NCBI GenBank assembly: GCA_001873675.1
Contig: MNZP01000014.1
Coordinates: 16,358-25,141, forward strand
Source of the DNA: Syntrophaceae bacterium CG2_30_49_12
GTDB taxonomy: Bacteria; Desulfobacterota; Syntrophia; Syntrophales; CG2-30-49-12
Reading direction: 5' to 3'
DNA length: 8,784 nt
The translations under genes and the position numbers were made by a program. Below, in pieces: positions 6,375 through 8,784 of this stretch; within the stretch, counting starts at the first letter, position 1, and every line of letters starts with the position of its first letter. The notes beneath the pieces are model-generated. The model ran no database searches. It was not told where the DNA came from and saw only the letters and a program-made list of their open reading frames with translations.

Positions 6375-6845
6375 TCAGTGGTGTCCGGTAAAACGATCAA
6401 GTTCACCTACTGTTATCTTATCTGACGAGATGACCCGAATTCCTTCCCGCAGGAGAAGGGCCGTGGTGACACCCATCCCCTTCACAACAGCATCATCATA
6501 ATGAATGAAACATACTCCACAGGAGGGACTCGTCTCTTTCATTATCGCTGTTTTAACCTTCATCAGCCTTGCCACTTTTATGACCTCTTCCGCACCTATT
6601 AAAAAGTGCCGGGTGACATCCCTCTTGTTTGCGTCACGCACCTTTACACGGTCGTCGAGAACATCGCCCCCGTGGCCGCCCATAATCTGTGCCGGAGGAC
6701 GGGGCGTGGGTAATCCCCCTAATTGCTCGGGACAGAGGGGTAGAAAAATGCCCTCTGAAGATATGGCCAGCATTCTCTCATCCGGACAACCTTTCCCGTC
6801 ATATCTGCATTTTATTCCGAGAAGACATGCACTGACGATGGTCAT
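6375..6845 (-). CDS. DUF523 family protein, TudS-like [4Fe-4S] desulfidase candidate
   Basis: This is a 156-residue single-domain DUF523 protein. Family motifs are VSACLLG...CRYDG (4-17), CPEQLGGLPTPRPPAQI (38-54) and KETSPSCG (103-110). Cys7, Cys38 and Cys109 are the three invariant cysteines. In the DUF523 member TudS (thiouracil desulfidase) such cysteines hold a [4Fe-4S] cluster with one open iron, which removes sulfur from thiolated uracil. The function here is inferred from that family and is untested for this branch. There is no DUF1722 extension. Its ATG lies two bases after the purN stop (TAA-CC-ATG), which suggests translational coupling. A GC-rich mini-hairpin covers its ribosome-binding region. 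The gene ends TGATAA, followed by the mutase large subunit 47 bases on. Identity as DUF523 is firm; biochemical role is moderate. Confidence 0.88.
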   Translation of the reverse strand: MTIVSACLLGIKCRYDGKGCPDERMLAISSEGIFLPLCPEQLGGLPTPRPPAQIMGGHGGDVLDDRVKVRDANKRDVTRHFLIGAEEVIKVARLMKVKTAIMKETSPSCGVCFIHYDDAVVKGMGVTTALLLREGIRVISSDKITVGELDRFTGHH

Positions 6846-6847
6846 GG

Positions 6848-7522
6848 TTAAAACCCCGCGAGGGGCGGATTATGCAGCGCTGATTCGCAAGTGCGATCAC
6901 TATCCCTGATGCGAACCTTCCGACCGGTTACTCCAATTCTCCCCTCGGCGTAAAATTGAATGGCCCGGGGATAAATACGGTGTTCTTCCTTTAGTATTCT
7001 TGCGGCAAGGCTTTCCTCCGTATCATCATCATAAACAGGCACAACACTTTGAATAATGATGGGTCCTGTGTCAACACCTTCATCTACAAAATGGACTGTA
7101 CAGCCGGAAAATTTTACGCCATACTCTACAGCCCTTTGCTGGGCATGAACTCCCGGAAAAGCAGGGAGAAGGGCAGGATGAATATTCATAATCTTCATGG
7201 GAAAGGCATGCAAAAACGCAGGGGTGATTACTCTCATGAACCCGGACAGAACCACGAGTTCCACCGCATAGTCCTTCAGGACTTCAATCACTTTTCGGTC
7301 GAAATCTTCCCTATCTCTAAAATCGCTATGCCTGATGACAACAGAGGGAATCTCGTGTTTTTTTGATCTTTCAAGGGCATAGGCGTCAGGGTTGTTACTG
7401 ATGACAACTCTGATATTTACATCCAGCAGACCACTCTCCCTATGATCAATGATTGACTGGAGGTTGGAACCACTTCCTGAGACGAGAACACCTATGTTTA
7501 ATCTTTTTTCCATACTGTTCAT
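6848..7522 (-). CDS. purN: phosphoribosylglycinamide formyltransferase PurN
   Basis: PurN transfers the formyl group of 10-formyl-tetrahydrofolate to glycinamide ribonucleotide (step 3 of purine synthesis, cytoplasmic). Visible motifs are VLVSGSGSNLQ (12-22, phosphate loop), SGFMRVI (93-99), NIHPALLPAFPG (113-124) and CTVHFVDEGVDTGP (141-154). N113, H115 and D151 match the E. coli catalytic triad N106/H108/D144 with a constant offset of 7. The length of 224 residues is slightly above the usual 200-215, owing to a few N-terminal residues and a short C-terminal tail. The ATG at 7522 is used; a second ATG at 7513 is equally possible because neither has a clear Shine-Dalgarno. It lies 12 bases after purM, the common purMN pairing, so one transcript is very likely. 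Confidence 0.97.
   Translation of the reverse strand: MNSMEKRLNIGVLVSGSGSNLQSIIDHRESGLLDVNIRVVISNNPDAYALERSKKHEIPSVVIRHSDFRDREDFDRKVIEVLKDYAVELVVLSGFMRVITPAFLHAFPMKIMNIHPALLPAFPGVHAQQRAVEYGVKFSGCTVHFVDEGVDTGPIIIQSVVPVYDDDTEESLAARILKEEHRIYPRAIQFYAEGRIGVTGRKVRIRDSDRTCESALHNPPLAGF
6850..6865 (-). other. GC mini-hairpin at the purN/DUF523 junction
   Basis: On the minus strand the sequence reads CCCC-TCGC-GGGG-TTTT, then AACC and the DUF523 ATG. The hairpin sits in the last codons of purN. The 4-bp stem is short for an intrinsic terminator. It places the GGGG that could act as ribosome binding site of the DUF523 gene inside a stem, which would fit coupling of its translation to ribosomes finishing purN. 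This is an inference from sequence alone. Confidence 0.3.
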
Positions 7523-7534
7523 TCAAGGCATGTC

Positions 7535-8578
7535 TTAGGAAAAGGATACCTTAGGCTGATCGCTTTCTCTTTTTTCTATGACAGCGATGGCATAGGCCCG
7601 TTCGCCTAAATTCTTGAGACGTTCCACTACTTCTGACGCTTCTTTCTCCGGCACAACAACCATCATGCCTATGCCCATATTAAAAACTCTTAACATTTCC
7701 ATGTCATCAATATTCCCCCTCTCCTGGATGATCTTGAAGATACAAGGGATATCCCAACTGTCCTTTGCAATCACGGCACGACATAGACCTGGCATAACAC
7801 GAGGGATGTTATCTATAAATCCACCACCGGTAATATGCACGATGCCTTTGATGGTAAAGTTTTTGATCAGGTTTAATAACGGTTTTACATAGATTTTGGT
7901 GGGGCGCAGGAGTTCCAGACCGAGGGGCTGATCAAGACCGTCAATTCTGTCGTCCACACCAAGCTTTCCCTCTTCGAATAGCACCTTTCTGGCGAGGGAA
8001 AAGCCGTTACTATGAATGCCGCTGGAAGCGATACCAATGATCCTGTCGCCGACCCGGGTTTCCGAACCTTCAATGAGTTTTTCTGCACCTACAACGCCAA
8101 CACAGAATCCCACGAGATCATATTCACCATGCTCATAAAATCCCGGCATTTCAGCAGTTTCGCCACCAAGAAGGGCGCATCCCGCCTCCTGACATCCCCT
8201 GACAATACCTTCTATAATCTGAACACTTATTTCCGTACAGAATTTTCCCATGGCAATATAGTCGAGGAAAAAGAGGGGCTCTGCCCCCTGAACGATGACA
8301 TCATTTACCGACATGGCAACGAGGTCTATACCAACAGTGTCATGTTTGTTCATCATCTGGGCAATCTTGAGTTTTGTCCCCACACCGTCCGTGGAGGAAA
8401 CCAGTATGGGGTTCTTGATCTTTTCTACGTCGAGGTGAAACAACCCTCCAAAACCACCAATAGCGCCCATGACCTCCTTACGATGGGTCTTTTTTAAAAT
8501 AGGCTTGATACGTTCGAGAAAATGATTAACCCTGTCAATGTCAACACCGGCCTCTCTATATGAGGTTTTTTTTTGCAT
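7535..8578 (-). CDS. purM: phosphoribosylformylglycinamidine cyclo-ligase (AIR synthetase) PurM
   Basis: PurM uses ATP to close the imidazole ring, turning formylglycinamidine ribonucleotide into 5-aminoimidazole ribonucleotide (step 5 of purine synthesis). The 347-residue length is normal. Family motifs in order are YREAGVDID (7-15), GGFGGLF (41-47), SSTDGVGTKLKIA (61-73, ATP phosphate site), GIDLVAMSVNDV (83-94), LLGGETAEMPGFY (136-148), SSGIHSNGFSLAR (185-197), LRPTKIYV (224-231), HITGGGFIDNIPRV (248-261) and FNMGIGM (299-305). All key residues appear intact. The ATG at 8578 is preceded by AGGAGGTAGGT at a suitable distance. It is the first gene of the minus-strand block, behind a strong promoter. 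No PurR-like or purine-riboswitch structure could be recognised in the short leader. Confidence 0.98.
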   Translation of the reverse strand: MQKKTSYREAGVDIDRVNHFLERIKPILKKTHRKEVMGAIGGFGGLFHLDVEKIKNPILVSSTDGVGTKLKIAQMMNKHDTVGIDLVAMSVNDVIVQGAEPLFFLDYIAMGKFCTEISVQIIEGIVRGCQEAGCALLGGETAEMPGFYEHGEYDLVGFCVGVVGAEKLIEGSETRVGDRIIGIASSGIHSNGFSLARKVLFEEGKLGVDDRIDGLDQPLGLELLRPTKIYVKPLLNLIKNFTIKGIVHITGGGFIDNIPRVMPGLCRAVIAKDSWDIPCIFKIIQERGNIDDMEMLRVFNMGIGMMVVVPEKEASEVVERLKNLGERAYAIAVIEKRESDQPKVSFS

Positions 8579-8616
8579 ACTGCTACCTACCTCCTGTCTC
8601 CTAAAGTAATTGCGTT

Positions 8617-8645
8617 TTTATAATGTAATTTATCTTAAAAGTCAA
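8617..8645 (-). promoter_or_regulatory. sigma70-type promoter of the purMN block
   Basis: On the minus strand TTGACT (8640-8645), a 17-base spacer and TATAAA (8617-8622) match the consensus in 5/6 positions each. Predicted start near 8610 gives a leader of about 32 bases before the purM ATG, too short for a riboswitch. The surrounding sequence is AT-rich. Confidence 0.72.
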
Positions 8646-8724
8646 TTCATAACTTGCGAAAGCCATAGATATCTGGTAACAATCAAAATTGACAGACGAT
8701 GAAACAGACCAGAGGTGTGGAATT

Positions 8725-8784
8725 ATGAAGGAAATAAGCATTGGTTTGATTGGCTTCGGCACCATTGGCACTGGAGTCGTAAAG
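8725..8784 (+). CDS. hom: homoserine dehydrogenase, first 20 residues (gene cut by right edge)
   Basis: The ATG at 8725 opens a frame reading MKEISIGLIGFGTIGTGVVK up to the window edge. GLIGFGTIGTGVVK is the NAD(P)-binding GxGxxGxG start typical of bacterial homoserine dehydrogenases, which reduce aspartate semialdehyde to homoserine on the threonine/methionine path. The start is supported by AGAGGTG at 8711-8717, seven bases upstream. It is transcribed divergently from purM across a 146-base gap. Only the first 20 residues are seen, so another Rossmann dehydrogenase is possible but less likely. No convincing plus-strand promoter was found; the TTGACA at 8689-8694 is too near the ATG and has no -10 partner. 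Confidence 0.8.
   Translation, partial: MKEISIGLIGFGTIGTGVVK

Noticed and set aside
7885..8088. 67-residue minus-strand open frame
   Set aside because: It overlaps purM on the same strand in another frame; its sequence (with GSATGSL) looks like a frame-shifted purM reading.
8012..8497. 161-residue plus-strand open frame
   Set aside because: It is antisense to purM, whose motifs are intact through the same bases, and has no family features of its own.
8689..8717. TTGACA as the -35 box of a hom promoter
   Set aside because: A -10 box 17 bases later would fall on GAGGTG, the ribosome binding site, which has no resemblance to TATAAT.

Overview
The window looks like chromosomal DNA of an anaerobic, probably Desulfobacterota/Syntrophales-like bacterium. 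This is inferred from family resemblance: a split B12-dependent acyl-CoA mutase, an acyl-CoA dehydrogenase, a PPi-like 6-phosphofructokinase and a zinc-ribbon L28. No taxonomic marker was compared. Coding density is high. Every gene except the last lies on the minus strand, and no insertion sequence, phage gene or CRISPR array is visible.

Read in the direction of transcription (right to left), a good sigma70-type promoter at 8617-8645 drives purM, purN, a DUF523/TudS-like gene, the large and small subunits of a B12-dependent acyl-CoA mutase, and a 6-phosphofructokinase (8578 to 2956). Gaps are 2 to 47 bases, so the whole block could be one transcript. It ends in a 135-bp heptad-based inverted repeat (2819-2953). 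A second block follows: rpmB, recJ (which has its own extended -10 box overlapping the rpmB stop codon), another heptad-repeat patch, a tRNA-Arg(CCG), and the 5' part of an acyl-CoA dehydrogenase that runs off the left edge. At the right edge a homoserine dehydrogenase gene starts divergently on the plus strand.

Most genes are housekeeping: purine synthesis steps 3 and 5, ribosome, recombination repair, glycolysis and threonine/methionine synthesis. The least ordinary part is the acyl-CoA mutase pair at 4293-6327. Its cobalamin subunit keeps the Lys, Asp and His expected of a base-off/His-on enzyme. Its catalytic subunit appears to have lost the Tyr, Arg and His that methylmalonyl-CoA mutases use on their substrate. 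It is therefore likely to act on another acyl-CoA. Other points of interest are the 7-nt periodic intergenic repeats, the mixed ATP/PPi signature of the phosphofructokinase, and a TudS-type desulfidase-like gene two bases downstream of purN. No gap between genes exceeds about 210 bases.
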